This document shows positions 51,370 through 59,634 of a DNA stretch of 64,000 nucleotides, in pieces. The DNA is from an uncultured Collinsella sp. (lineage in GTDB: Bacteria > Actinomycetota > Coriobacteriia > Coriobacteriales > Coriobacteriaceae). Position 1 is the stretch's first letter. Each line of letters starts with the position of its first letter. The notes below the pieces were generated by a model that was given only the letters and a program-made list of their open reading frames with translations, was not told where the DNA came from and made no database searches. The position numbers and the translations under genes were made by a program. The stretch spans positions 1-64,000 of the forward strand of contig CABUIE010000011.1 in assembly GCA_902491565.1 (NCBI GenBank). The letters run 5' to 3'.

Positions 51370-51653
51370 TGAGCAAGGCGTATACGGCTGCCAATGGTCA
51401 GGTTGTAACGGATGAAATGATTGACGCGTGGTGCGAGTCGTACGAGCATGGCGGGTTTCCGGACGGCGAGCATACCGTTGGGGGGATCGTGCACGGGCGG
51501 CCTCCGCTCTCAAGCGAAGGGACGGCAACGCTATCGGTCAAGATTCCCCTAGGGATGAAGGAGGCGATTCGTCGTCGGGCGGCGGCTGAAGGAATGACGC
51601 CAAGTGAGTTTGCCCGTGCAGCCTTGAGCGAAAAACTTCTTGCGGTGGGTTGA
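51369..51653 (+). CDS. BrnA/CopG-like RHH antitoxin
   Basis: 94 residues. The C-terminal ribbon-helix-helix STATLSVKIPLGMKEAIRRRAAAEGMTPSEFARAAL should bind DNA as a dimer. The N-terminal part (GQVVTDEMIDAWCESYEHGGFP) would wrap the toxin. The ATG at 51369 overlaps the toxin stop by one base and has GAGGGG upstream (51366 is also an ATG). Together they form a type II toxin-antitoxin pair in toxin-first order. Confidence 0.8.
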   Translation: MSKAYTAANGQVVTDEMIDAWCESYEHGGFPDGEHTVGGIVHGRPPLSSEGTATLSVKIPLGMKEAIRRRAAAEGMTPSEFARAALSEKLLAVG

Positions 51654-51728
51654 TGTCTCTAACGTGCTGTTCTATAGGGTCGGCCTTGTGGCTGGCGCCG
51701 TGCTCAAAAACTTTTTTCAAATTCTCGG

Positions 51729-51756
51729 TTGACCGGAGCGCGTCCTTGGTTATACT
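51729..51756 (+). promoter_or_regulatory. tRNA-Phe promoter
   Basis: TTGACC (51729-51734), 16-bp spacer, TATACT (51751-51756), 32 bases before the tRNA 5' end. Confidence 0.8.
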
Positions 51757-51788
51757 AATCAAGCCTTGAAACAAGGCACACCTCAAAT

Positions 51789-51843
<55 letters not shown>

Positions 51844-51861
<18 letters not shown>

Positions 51862-52096
51862 CCTTGAATTGACGAGGACCTCTGCAAAGGGGTCCTTTTC
51901 TTTTATGTGGACCATGCATGGAATCGAACCCCGTGAGGGCGCGGAGCTGAGGAAACGCGCAAGCGTTTTCCAGCGTAGCTCGCAAGGCGCGCAAGCGCCG
52001 CGGCGGTCCGTCCACGCAGCGCGCGGACGCGATTCCCTTCCCCGCCACCTTAAATTGACTAGGACCTCTGCAAAGGGGTCCTTTTCTTTTATGTGG
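51844..52096 (+). repeat. tRNA-Phe-end duplication enclosing an antisense T-arm module
   Basis: Copy 1 (51844-51910) and copy 2 (52030-52096) are 67 bp with two differences, 186 bp apart. Each covers the tRNA from the T-loop to the 3' end plus the terminator. The 119 bp between them carry GGAATCGAACCCC (51920-51932), the reverse complement of tRNA-Phe 51838-51850, then a GC-rich block with an AAACGC-GCAA-GCGTTT hairpin. No gene. The same architecture occurs at tRNA-Leu. Confidence 0.85.
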
Positions 52097-52343
52097 GGTT
52101 CCGCGGAAAATGCACCCCATTATTGATTGATAAAACGGGATGCGCTTTCCGGCGCCTACTTCCGACGTGTGCGCACATCTCGGCGCACCAGCTCGTGCCC
52201 GCCTGCCCCAGACATTCCTCCCGCTTTTGCGCCACTTTACAGACCGTTCGGTCGTCTGTCCGCACGCGCGGGTATACTCAAAACAATACTTTTCCTATGC
52301 AATACGATGCAGGCTCGACCTGCACGATTCGAAGGGGGCAGTG
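51862..52343. other. 482-bp gap between tRNA-Phe and the GH5 gene
   Basis: Besides the terminator and the duplication above, bases 52097-52343 form the leader of the GH5 gene. I see no further gene and no clear promoter hexamers there; TATACTC at 52272 could be a -10 box. Confidence 0.4.
51875..51905 (+). terminator. tRNA-Phe terminator
   Basis: 9-bp stem AGGACCTCT / AGGGGTCCT with a GCAA tetraloop, then TTTTCTTTT. An identical copy lies at 52061-52091 as part of the downstream duplication. Confidence 0.88.
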
Positions 52344-53405
52344 ATGGAGAGGATACTCGGCGTTAATCTCTCTGGCTGGTTTATTCCCGAGCCTTGGGTG
52401 ACCCCGTCGCTATACGCGGCGACCGGCGCATCCAATGCGGCCGAGCTGCAGGAGGCCATGGGCACCGCCGCCTATAACGAGCGCATGCGCCGTCATTACG
52501 AGACGTTTGTGAGTGAGGACGATTTTCGCCGCATGGCGCAGATCGGTCTCAATGCCGTGCGTCTGCCGGTGCCCTGGTATGCCTTTGGTTCGCAGGAGGC
52601 CGATGCGTCCTACATCTCGGTTGTCGACTACATCGACCGTGCAATTGAGTGGGCTGCCAAGTACGACATCCGCGTACTGCTCGATCTGGCGACGGTGCCC
52701 GGTGGCCAGGGCGATTCCAACGATTCGCCCACCACGCCGGAGGCTGTTGCCGAGTGGCATTCGTCCACCAACGGCCGTCATGTCGCACTCGACGTGCTCG
52801 AGCGCTTGGCCGATCGCTACGGCGAGGCCGAGAGCCTGCTGGGCATTGAGCTGCTGGACACGCCGCAGATGAGCGTCCGCAAGAGCCTCTTTACCATGAC
52901 GGATGGAATTCCGGCCCACTACTTGCGCAATTTCTATCGCGATGCCTACGAGCTCGTCCGTTCGTATATGCCCGAGGATAAGATCGTCGTCTTCTCGTCT
53001 TCGGGGCATCCCAGCGAGTGGAAGCATTTTATGCGCGGTGCCAAGTACAAGAACGTCTACATGGACCTTCACCTGTACCATTACCGCGACGAGTATGCGC
53101 TCGACATCACGAGCCCCCGCGGGCTGACGACGGCGATTTCGCGTAACAAGCGCGAGCTTAAAGAAGCGATCTCGACAGGGTTCCCCGTGCTGGTGGGCGA
53201 ATGGTCGGGCGCGGCGATCTTTGCCAACTCGTCGGTTACGCCCGAGGGCCGCAATGCCTACGAGCGCGTGTTTATCGCCAACCAGCTGGCTTCGTTTGCG
53301 CCGGCTGCCGGTTGGTTCTTCCAAACGTGGAAGACCGAGAAGCGCATTGCAGCATGGGACGCCCGCGCGGCACTCGGTACGCTCGAGCGCGGCATGATTG
53401 AATAG
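52344..53405 (+). CDS. Glycoside hydrolase family 5-like protein lacking the acid/base glutamate
   Basis: 353 residues with a TIM-barrel layout like exo-1,3-beta-glucanases. Start GVNLSGWFIPEPWVTPSLY, substrate Arg segment LNAVRLPVPWY, and the nucleophile strand VLVGEWSGA with Glu286. The catalytic acid/base motif normally reading LLNEP is LLDTPQ at residues 171-175, so the essential Glu is Thr173. The usual DLH of the preceding strand is DLA. No signal peptide. The ATG at 52344 has GGGGG upstream. Probably catalytically inactive or altered; a binding role is possible. Confidence 0.75.
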   Translation: MERILGVNLSGWFIPEPWVTPSLYAATGASNAAELQEAMGTAAYNERMRRHYETFVSEDDFRRMAQIGLNAVRLPVPWYAFGSQEADASYISVVDYIDRAIEWAAKYDIRVLLDLATVPGGQGDSNDSPTTPEAVAEWHSSTNGRHVALDVLERLADRYGEAESLLGIELLDTPQMSVRKSLFTMTDGIPAHYLRNFYRDAYELVRSYMPEDKIVVFSSSGHPSEWKHFMRGAKYKNVYMDLHLYHYRDEYALDITSPRGLTTAISRNKRELKEAISTGFPVLVGEWSGAAIFANSSVTPEGRNAYERVFIANQLASFAPAAGWFFQTWKTEKRIAAWDARAALGTLERGMIE

Positions 53406-53411
53406 GTTGAT

Positions 53412-54290
53412 ATGACGCAAAACAGCGCCCATACGGGCAAACTCTATGTGGTCGGCACGCCCATCGGCAACCTGGGCGACCTGTCCCCGCGCGTTGGCGA
53501 GGCCTTTGCCGCCGCCGATGCCATTTGCTGCGAAGACACGCGTGTGACGTCAAAGCTGCTGATGCATCTGGGCATTTCCAAGCCGCTTGTCCGTTGCGAC
53601 GAGAATGTGATCGCGAGCCGCGCCGCCGGCCTGGTCGACCGTCTGCTGGCGGGGGAGACTCTCGCTTTTGCCTCGGATGCCGGCATGCCGAGTGTGTCCG
53701 ATCCCGGCCAGGCGCTGGTCGAGGCAGCACGTGAGGCCGATGTGCCTGTCGAAGTTATTCCCGGGCCCTCTGCTTGCGTCACGGCGCTCGTTTCGTCCGG
53801 CATTCCCTGCGAGCATTTTTTCTTCGAGGGCTTTTTGGGCCGAAAGCACGGCGACCGCGTGCGCCGTTTGCAGCGCCTTGCCGTGGTGCCCGGCGCGCTC
53901 ATCTTCTACGAGTCTCCACATCGCATCGTGGCGACGCTCGAGGCCGTGGTGGAGGTCTTTCCCCAGCGTGAGGTTGCCGTCTGCCGCGAACTCACCAAGC
54001 TGCACGAGGAAGTCTTGCGCGGACCCGCCGCCCAGCTTGCCGAGGAACTGCGTGCTCGCGGCGAGGTAAAGGGCGAGATTGCGCTGGTCATCGCGCCGCC
54101 GAGCGAGGACGAGGAGGCCGGCATCGTGCCGGTTGGCGCCGCGGCAGCGGATCCTGACGAGGCCCTGCGCGAGGATATCCGCTCCGCGCTCGAGGAGGGG
54201 GAGCCCGCCTCTGCGGTGGCCAAGCGCCTGTCTCAGAAGTATTCGCGCCGCAAGCGCGATGTCTATGCCATGGTGCTCGATATGCAATAG
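53412..54290 (+). CDS. rsmI: 16S rRNA (cytidine-1402-2'-O)-methyltransferase RsmI
   Basis: SAM-dependent methyltransferase of the tetrapyrrole-methylase fold acting on C1402 of 16S rRNA. Visible are LYVVGTPIGNLGDLSPR, ICCEDTRVTSKLL, FASDAGMPSVSDPG, PGPSACVTALVSSG and FFEGFLGRK. 292 residues, including a C-terminal acidic region and the KRLSQKYSRRKRDVYAMVL tail. It starts 6 bases after the GH5 gene, so the two are co-transcribed. Confidence 0.94.
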   Translation: MTQNSAHTGKLYVVGTPIGNLGDLSPRVGEAFAAADAICCEDTRVTSKLLMHLGISKPLVRCDENVIASRAAGLVDRLLAGETLAFASDAGMPSVSDPGQALVEAAREADVPVEVIPGPSACVTALVSSGIPCEHFFFEGFLGRKHGDRVRRLQRLAVVPGALIFYESPHRIVATLEAVVEVFPQREVAVCRELTKLHEEVLRGPAAQLAEELRARGEVKGEIALVIAPPSEDEEAGIVPVGAAAADPDEALREDIRSALEEGEPASAVAKRLSQKYSRRKRDVYAMVLDMQ

Positions 54291-54359
54291 ATGGAGGATA
54301 TCCAGCCCTTGCGCTAGAATCATCCCCTGTATGCAACGTTTTTCTGGAGGACAAACCCC

Positions 54360-55961
54360 ATGGATCAAAGCAAGCCTTCGTTCTTTATCACGACGCCCAT
54401 CTACTACGTCAACGCCGATCCGCACCTGGGCACGGCTTATTCCACCATCATCGCCGACGTTCAGGCTCGCTATCGCCGCTCCGCCGGCTATAACGTCAAG
54501 TTCCTGACCGGCATGGACGAGCACGGCGAGAAGGTCGCCGAGGCCGCAGCCAAGCATGGCATGACGCCGCAGGAGTGGACCGACAGCCAGGCTCCGCACT
54601 TCAAGGAGCTTTGGAGCAAGCTCGAGATTTCCAACGACGACTTCATCCGCACCACCGAGCCGCGCCAGCATCATGCCGTGCAGTACCTGTGGGAGCGCAT
54701 GAAGGAGTCCGGTTACCTGTATAAGGGCAGCTACGACGGCTGGTATTGCGTGCCTGACGAGACCTACTTCACCGATACGCAGGTCCAGAAGGGCGACGAG
54801 GAGTACGACAGCGTCGGCCAGCACCTGTGCCCCGACTGCCACCGTCCGCTCGAGCGCGTGCAGGAGGAGTCCTACTTCTTTAAGCTTTCCGCCTTCCAGG
54901 ACAAGCTGCTCAAGCTTTACGACGAGCACCCCGACTTTGTCGAGCCTGCGTTCCGCATGAACGAGGTGCGCAGCTTTGTCGAGGGCGGTCTTAACGACCT
55001 TTCCGTGAGCCGCACGAGCTTTGACTGGGGCATTCAGGTCCCGTTTGACGAGGGCCACGTGACCTACGTGTGGTTCGATGCGCTGCTCAACTATATGACG
55101 GCCGTCGGCTACGGCGTCGACACCGACGAGGCGCGTGCCGAGCTGGCCTATCGTTGGCCCGCGCAGTTCCACATCGTGGGTAAGGACATCATCCGCTTCC
55201 ACTGCGTCATTTGGCCCGCCATGCTCATGGCCATCGGCGAGGCCCTGCCCGAGCACGTCTTTGCCCACGGCTTCCTGACCGTGCGCAATGCCGAGACCGG
55301 CAAGGCCGAGAAGATGTCCAAGAGCCGCGGCAACGCCATCGCTCCGCAGGACGTTATCGACATGCTGGGCGTCGAGGGCTATCGCTATTACTTCATGACC
55401 GACGTCGTCCCCGGCACCGACGGTGCCATCAGCTTCGATCGCATGGAGCAGGTCTACAACGCCGACCTGGCCAACAGCTGGGGCAACCTTATCTCGCGTT
55501 CGCTCAACATGAGCGGCAAGTACTTTGACGGTTGCGCGCCCGCCAAGCCCGCGTCGTTCGATGCGTTCGAAAACCCGCTGGCAAAGATCGCCGATGGCCT
55601 GGTCGAGCGCTACATGGCCAAGATGGACGTGCTCGATTACGGTGGAGCTAAGGACGAGGTTATGGAGCTCATCCATGCCGCCAACCACTACATCGAGGAC
55701 TCCGAGCCCTGGGCGCTTGCCAAGGACGAGACCAAGGCTGACGAGCTGGCATTTGTGATCTACAACCTACTCGAGGCTATCCGCATTGCCGCTCACCTGC
55801 TGATGCCGCTCATGCCCCAGACTTCTGCCGAGGCCCTGCGCCGCCTGTCGTGCGAGGACGAGGCCGCGAGCGACGACCTCAAGGGCATTTGCGCTTGGGG
55901 CTTGCTTGCCGGTGGTCAGCCCGTCGAGAAGGGCGAGCCGCTGTTCCCGCGTCTGGGCTAA
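54360..55961 (+). CDS. metG: Methionyl-tRNA synthetase
   Basis: Class I synthetase charging tRNA-Met. HIGH-type motif HLGT at residues 22-25, TGMDEHGEKV, a CP1 insertion with CPDCHRPL, and KMSKS at about 318-322. The all-helical anticodon domain follows; there is no C-terminal tRNA-binding (Trbp111-like) domain, so 533 residues is the short form. GGAGG precedes the ATG by 10 bases. No T-box is visible in the 69-bp leader. Confidence 0.95.
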   Translation: MDQSKPSFFITTPIYYVNADPHLGTAYSTIIADVQARYRRSAGYNVKFLTGMDEHGEKVAEAAAKHGMTPQEWTDSQAPHFKELWSKLEISNDDFIRTTEPRQHHAVQYLWERMKESGYLYKGSYDGWYCVPDETYFTDTQVQKGDEEYDSVGQHLCPDCHRPLERVQEESYFFKLSAFQDKLLKLYDEHPDFVEPAFRMNEVRSFVEGGLNDLSVSRTSFDWGIQVPFDEGHVTYVWFDALLNYMTAVGYGVDTDEARAELAYRWPAQFHIVGKDIIRFHCVIWPAMLMAIGEALPEHVFAHGFLTVRNAETGKAEKMSKSRGNAIAPQDVIDMLGVEGYRYYFMTDVVPGTDGAISFDRMEQVYNADLANSWGNLISRSLNMSGKYFDGCAPAKPASFDAFENPLAKIADGLVERYMAKMDVLDYGGAKDEVMELIHAANHYIEDSEPWALAKDETKADELAFVIYNLLEAIRIAAHLLMPLMPQTSAEALRRLSCEDEAASDDLKGICAWGLLAGGQPVEKGEPLFPRLG

Positions 55962-56000
55962 GCCGCCGCGCGCCATATCGGCAATTTGCTGTTTAGATGT

Positions 56001-56036
56001 AAGGGCATGGCCGCAACGGTCCATGCCCTTTTGTTT
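56001..56036 (+). terminator. metG terminator
   Basis: 10-bp stem AAGGGCATGG / CCATGCCCTT (56001-56010 with 56021-56030), then TTGTTT. Confidence 0.82.
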
Positions 56037-56068
56037 CAAGACGCCGCCACCATGCTAAGGAGGCAACT

Positions 56069-56929
56069 ATGACAACTTCGCCTTTGGCAAACCCCACGGC
56101 AACAAGGGAGCTGCTGGAGGAGTTTGGCCTTGCGACCAAGCATCGCCTGGGCCAGAACTTCCTGATCGACAACCATGTAATTGAGCGCATTTGCGAGCTT
56201 TCCGAGCTTGCGGGCGATGAGCGCGTGCTCGAGGTCGGTCCGGGCGTTGGTACGCTCACGCTTGCGCTGCTGCAGGAGGCGGCGTGCGTCACGTCGATCG
56301 AGGCCGACCCCGAGCTCGAGCCGGTGCTCGATGCCCATGCCGCCGACTATGCCAACTTCCGTTTTATCATGGGCGACGCGCTCAGGGTGACACCGGAGCA
56401 GATTGAGCAGGCTGCGGGCGGTGAGCCGACGGTATTTGTCGCGAACCTGCCCTATAACGTGGCGGCGACAATCATCCTGCAGTTCTTCCAGACGATGCCC
56501 GCGCTCAAGCGCGCCGTCGTTATGGTTCAAAAGGAGGTTGCCGATCGCATTGCCGCAGTGCCGGGTAACAAGACCTATGGCGGCTATACGGCAAAGCTCG
56601 GCCTGTATGCGCAGGTTACGGGTCGCTTTGAGGTGCCGCCGCGTTGCTTTATGCCGGCACCGCACGTGGACTCGGCCGTCGTGCGTATCGACCGTATTGA
56701 CGGCGTGGTGCCCGAAGGACTCGATCGCGAGTTTGTGGCCCGCGTGATTGATGCTGCATTTGCTCAGCGTCGCAAGACCATTCGCAATTCCATGAGCGCC
56801 AACGGCTTTGCCAAGGACGTGCTCGATGCCGCCTTTGAGGCTTGCGGTATCTCACCCACCACGCGCGCCGAGACGCTCGATGTTGCTGACTTTGTCCGCC
56901 TGGCCCAGGAGCTAATCCATGACGCTTAA
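56069..56929 (+). CDS. rsmA: 16S rRNA dimethyladenosine transferase RsmA (KsgA)
   Basis: Dimethylates A1518 and A1519 of 16S rRNA. KHRLGQNFLID start, SAM motif VLEVGPGVGTLTLALLQ, catalytic motif NLPYN near residue 126, KEVADRIAA, and the C-terminal PPRCFMPAPHVDSAVVRI and AFAQRRKTIRNSM. 286 residues. AAGGAGG precedes the ATG. The end overlaps tatD by 11 bases. Confidence 0.95.
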   Translation: MTTSPLANPTATRELLEEFGLATKHRLGQNFLIDNHVIERICELSELAGDERVLEVGPGVGTLTLALLQEAACVTSIEADPELEPVLDAHAADYANFRFIMGDALRVTPEQIEQAAGGEPTVFVANLPYNVAATIILQFFQTMPALKRAVVMVQKEVADRIAAVPGNKTYGGYTAKLGLYAQVTGRFEVPPRCFMPAPHVDSAVVRIDRIDGVVPEGLDREFVARVIDAAFAQRRKTIRNSMSANGFAKDVLDAAFEACGISPTTRAETLDVADFVRLAQELIHDA

Positions 56930-57836
56930 TGCCGAACGCGTGACGTTTACCAAGAAAAAGAAGACGGTTGCCTGCCCCGTGCCCTTGGCACCGCTTGCCG
57001 ACACGCATGCGCATCTGCTTTCGTTTTGGGGCAAAGAAGTGCCCGAAACGCTCGTGCGCGCCAAAGCCGCGGGCGTCGATCTGTTGGTGACGATGCTCGA
57101 CCCCATCGCCGACAAGCGCAGCGTGACGGACTATAGCGACTGGCTCGTGCGCGAAATTCTGCCGATGCGGGATATTCCGCAGATCAAGTATCTCGCTGGC
57201 GTTCACCCCTATGGCGCGCCGGATTATACCGACGACATTCACGCACAGGTTGTTGCTGCGCTTGATGACCCTTTGTGCGTCGGCATCGGCGAGATCGGCC
57301 TGGACTACCACATGGATTACGATGACGACATCGCGCCGGCGCCCCATAGCGTGCAGATTGATTGCATGGCACGTCAGCTCGAAGTTGCCGTGCGCCGCAA
57401 TGTGCCGGTGGAGCTGCACCTGCGGCACGAGGACTCGGATGGGGAGCGCACTTCGCACGTTGATGCGTACAACGTGCTGCGCGAGGTAGGCGTGCCTCAG
57501 GCCGGTTGCGTGCTGCACTGCTTTGGCGAGGATCGAGCTACGATGGAGCGCTTTGTGGGTTTGGGCTGCTATATCGCCTATGGCGGCGCGGCCACCTTTA
57601 AGCGCAACGACGACGTGCGCGAGGCATTTGCGGCGACCCCACTCGATCGCATTTTGTTCGAGACGGATTGCCCGTATATGGCACCGGAGCCCATTCGTGG
57701 TCTTGAGTGCGAGCCGGCAATGATTTCTATCACGGCAAACACGCTGGTCAACGACCGTGTCGATCGTACCGGCGAGGATGCTGAGGCAATCGCGCGTGCA
57801 GCTTGGGAAAATGCCTGCAAACTTTTTCAAAAATAG
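56919..57836 (+). CDS. TatD-family metal-dependent hydrolase
   Basis: TIM-barrel hydrolase of the TatD DNase group. Metal ligands H30 and H32 in ADTHAHLL, GEIGLDYH, the HLRHE strand, LHCFG and the late ETDCPYMAPEP. A basic N-terminal extension of about 20 residues (FTKKKKTVACP) is extra. It overlaps rsmA, a common pairing. Function is probably nuclease or proofreading-linked; cytoplasmic. Confidence 0.9.
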   Translation: MTLNAERVTFTKKKKTVACPVPLAPLADTHAHLLSFWGKEVPETLVRAKAAGVDLLVTMLDPIADKRSVTDYSDWLVREILPMRDIPQIKYLAGVHPYGAPDYTDDIHAQVVAALDDPLCVGIGEIGLDYHMDYDDDIAPAPHSVQIDCMARQLEVAVRRNVPVELHLRHEDSDGERTSHVDAYNVLREVGVPQAGCVLHCFGEDRATMERFVGLGCYIAYGGAATFKRNDDVREAFAATPLDRILFETDCPYMAPEPIRGLECEPAMISITANTLVNDRVDRTGEDAEAIARAAWENACKLFQK

Positions 57837-57839
57837 TTC

Positions 57840-57868
57840 TTGCGTTCGCGGTAGCGCTCCGTTATTCT
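57840..57868 (+). promoter_or_regulatory. tRNA-Leu promoter
   Basis: TTGCGT (57840-57845), 17-bp spacer, TATTCT (57863-57868), 11 bases before the tRNA 5' end. Confidence 0.75.
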
Positions 57869-57879
57869 AATTCCTGCAC

Positions 57880-57966
57880 GCGGGCGTGGCGGAATTGGCA
57901 GACGCGTACGGTTCAGGTCCGTATGGGGGCAACCCCATGAAGGTTCAAGTCCTTTCGCCCGCACCA
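57880..57966 (+). tRNA. tRNA-Leu(CAG)
   Basis: 87-nt class II tRNA with a perfect acceptor GCGGGCG/CGCCCGC, anticodon loop TTCAGGT (anticodon CAG), a long variable arm ATGGGGGCAACCCCAT, T-loop TTCAAGT and encoded CCA. Its 3' end from the T-loop is duplicated at 59500. Confidence 0.96.
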
Positions 57967-57977
57967 TTGATTGAAAG

Positions 57978-58002
57978 AGCTCCCAGCAATGGGAGCTTTT
58001 TT
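57978..58002 (+). terminator. tRNA-Leu terminator
   Basis: 8-bp stem AGCTCCCA / TGGGAGCT, GCAA tetraloop, then T run. Repeated exactly at 59529-59553. Confidence 0.88.
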
Positions 58003-58033
58003 GTTATGGGCCCATCGCGGGGACTTGAACCTG

Positions 58034-59389
58034 CGGCTTATAGGACAAAATGTGTGTCTACTTTAGGGGTATCGGCGCAGGTCGATGCCCCTTTTTCAGC
58101 CGTTTAAATTCCGTGCCCGCTTTTAACCGCTCGGACAGAATGTGTGTCCGGTTGCCTATCGTTCCCGCAGGTAGATAACCTTTTCCGGAACCGTTAAATA
58201 CCCTTTCGGAAGAGGTGCCCATGAAGGCCGTTTATTGCCCCTACTGCGGCGGTCGGACCAAGCGCAACGGCAGGACCTCATCGGGGTCCCAGCGGTGGAG
58301 GTGCACGGCCTGCGGCGCGTCGACGACTGTGAGGTACGACGACACGGCGACGAGGCTGGACGAGTTCCTCGGGTGGCTCCTCTCGAAGGACTCCCAGGCG
58401 GCGATGCCGGGCGGCGGGCGGTCCTTCAGGCGCAGGACGGCCGAGTTCTGGGAGGTCTGGCCGATGCCCGTCCCCGACGGCGAGCTGCACCGCGTGCTCT
58501 ACGTCGACGGGATCTGGGTCGCGCGCGACCTCGTCGTGCTCATATGCTGCAGCGGCGAGCGGGTGGTCTCCTGGTACATGGCCAGGTCGGAGAACTCGAG
58601 GGCGTGGTCGGCCCTCATGGCGCCGATCCCGGCGCCCGACGTGGTCGTCACCGACGGCGGGAGCGGGTTCGCCAGGGCCGCGCGAGAGACCTGGCCGCGC
58701 ACCAGGGTCCAGAGGTGCACCTTCCACGCCTTCTCGCGGGTCAAGCGCTACAAGACGACGCGGCCGAAGCTCCAGGCGGGGCGCGAGCTCTACCTCATCG
58801 CGCGCGACCTCATGGGCATCGAGACGCTGCACCGGGCCGAGCTCTGGGTCGAGCGCTACCTCGACTGGTGCGGGTTCTGGGCCGACTTCCTGGAGGACAG
58901 GACCGTGGTGGACGGCAGGAGGGTCTACACCCACGAGAGGCTGAGGCGGGCGCGCTCGTCGCTGTCGGCGCTGGTGTCGGCGGGGACGCTGTTCACCTAC
59001 CTCGGCCCCGCCCTGGCCAGGGCCGGCCCGCCGCCGTCGACCAACAACATGATCGAGGGAGGGGTGAACTCGCAGCTGAGGGCCGTCCTGCGCAACCACC
59101 GGGGGCTGACGTCGGTCAAGCGCGTGAAGGCGGTATTCTGGTGGTGCCACGCGCACTCGGGGGACGCGAGGACGGCGCGCGAGAAGCTCGCCACGATGCC
59201 GACCGACGCGGACATCGACTTCCTGTTCAGCGTCTACTCCGCCTCGCCGTCGCGTGACGACGGAGGGCCGGAGTGGGGCGACAGGGCAGTGTGGGAGGAC
59301 CTCCACCACAGGGACCCGTACCCGTTCTGGCTGGATTAATGGATGGAAACGGATGTTCTATCGGGACACACATTTTGTCCTATAAGCCG
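58034..59389 (+). mobile_element. IS1249-type insertion sequence, 1356 bp
   Basis: Perfect 25-bp terminal inverted repeats at 58034-58058 and 59365-59389 (core TAGGACAAAATGTGTGTC). The 6-bp target duplication AACCTG is at 58028-58033 and 59390-59395. A subterminal copy of the end core (GGACAGAATGTGTGTCC, 58133-58149) lies before the transposase. The interior is much richer in GC and in AGG and GTC codons than the host genes. Intact ends, intact gene and an exact duplication suggest recent insertion. Confidence 0.9.
58221..59339 (+). CDS. IS1249-type (IS256-like) transposase
   Basis: 372 residues. N-terminal zinc ribbon CPYCGG...CTACGA (residues 6-34), followed by a DDE core: first Asp in LYVDGIW, second in VVVTDGGSGF, and Glu in NNMIEGGVNSQLR. 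A conserved CTFHAFSRVKR lies between, as in mutator-type enzymes. The ATG at 58221 has AGAGG upstream; a GTG six bases earlier is possible. The stop is 25 bases before the right inverted repeat. Appears intact. Confidence 0.88.
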   Translation: MKAVYCPYCGGRTKRNGRTSSGSQRWRCTACGASTTVRYDDTATRLDEFLGWLLSKDSQAAMPGGGRSFRRRTAEFWEVWPMPVPDGELHRVLYVDGIWVARDLVVLICCSGERVVSWYMARSENSRAWSALMAPIPAPDVVVTDGGSGFARAARETWPRTRVQRCTFHAFSRVKRYKTTRPKLQAGRELYLIARDLMGIETLHRAELWVERYLDWCGFWADFLEDRTVVDGRRVYTHERLRRARSSLSALVSAGTLFTYLGPALARAGPPPSTNNMIEGGVNSQLRAVLRNHRGLTSVKRVKAVFWWCHAHSGDARTAREKLATMPTDADIDFLFSVYSASPSRDDGGPEWGDRAVWEDLHHRDPYPFWLD

Positions 59390-59634
59390 AACCTGCGAAG
59401 GAGCGAGCGTCAAGAAAACGCGGAGCGTTTTTAGCGAGCTGGCGAGTCCGCCGGCAGGCGGGCGAAGCCGGTGCGGATCCGCGAAGCGGATACGCGGACG
59501 TCCTTTCGCCCGCACCATTGATTGAAAGAGCTCCCAGCAATGGGAGCTTTTTTGTTATGGGCCTCCTGTTGGTGTCACGTGGCTGCTTCGTGCGGGTATC
59601 CTAGTGCCAACGTGTGCCTATCAGAGGAGAGACC

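Larger units (their letters stand above)
57949..59563 (+). repeat. Direct 64-bp duplication of the tRNA-Leu end, with antisense T-arm module and IS insertion
   Basis: 57949-58012 and 59500-59563 are identical over 64 bp and run from the T-loop to past the terminator. Between them lie GGACTTGAACCT (58021-58032, reverse complement of tRNA-Leu 57941-57952), the IS element, then a GC-rich block at 59396-59499 with an AAAACGC-GGA-GCGTTTT hairpin. Removing the IS and one target duplicate gives a period of 189 bp, against 186 bp at tRNA-Phe. Confidence 0.85.

Noticed and set aside
53550..55688. A 712-codon open frame on the minus strand across rsmI and metG
   Set aside because: It is antisense to two well-conserved enzymes. 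Its Val/His/Ala-rich sequence is the usual by-product of GC-rich codon bias, and it has no ribosome site.
58133..58149. An additional IS end or a nested second element
   Set aside because: It lacks the outer CGGCTTA part of the terminal repeat and any partner end; most likely a subterminal transposase site.
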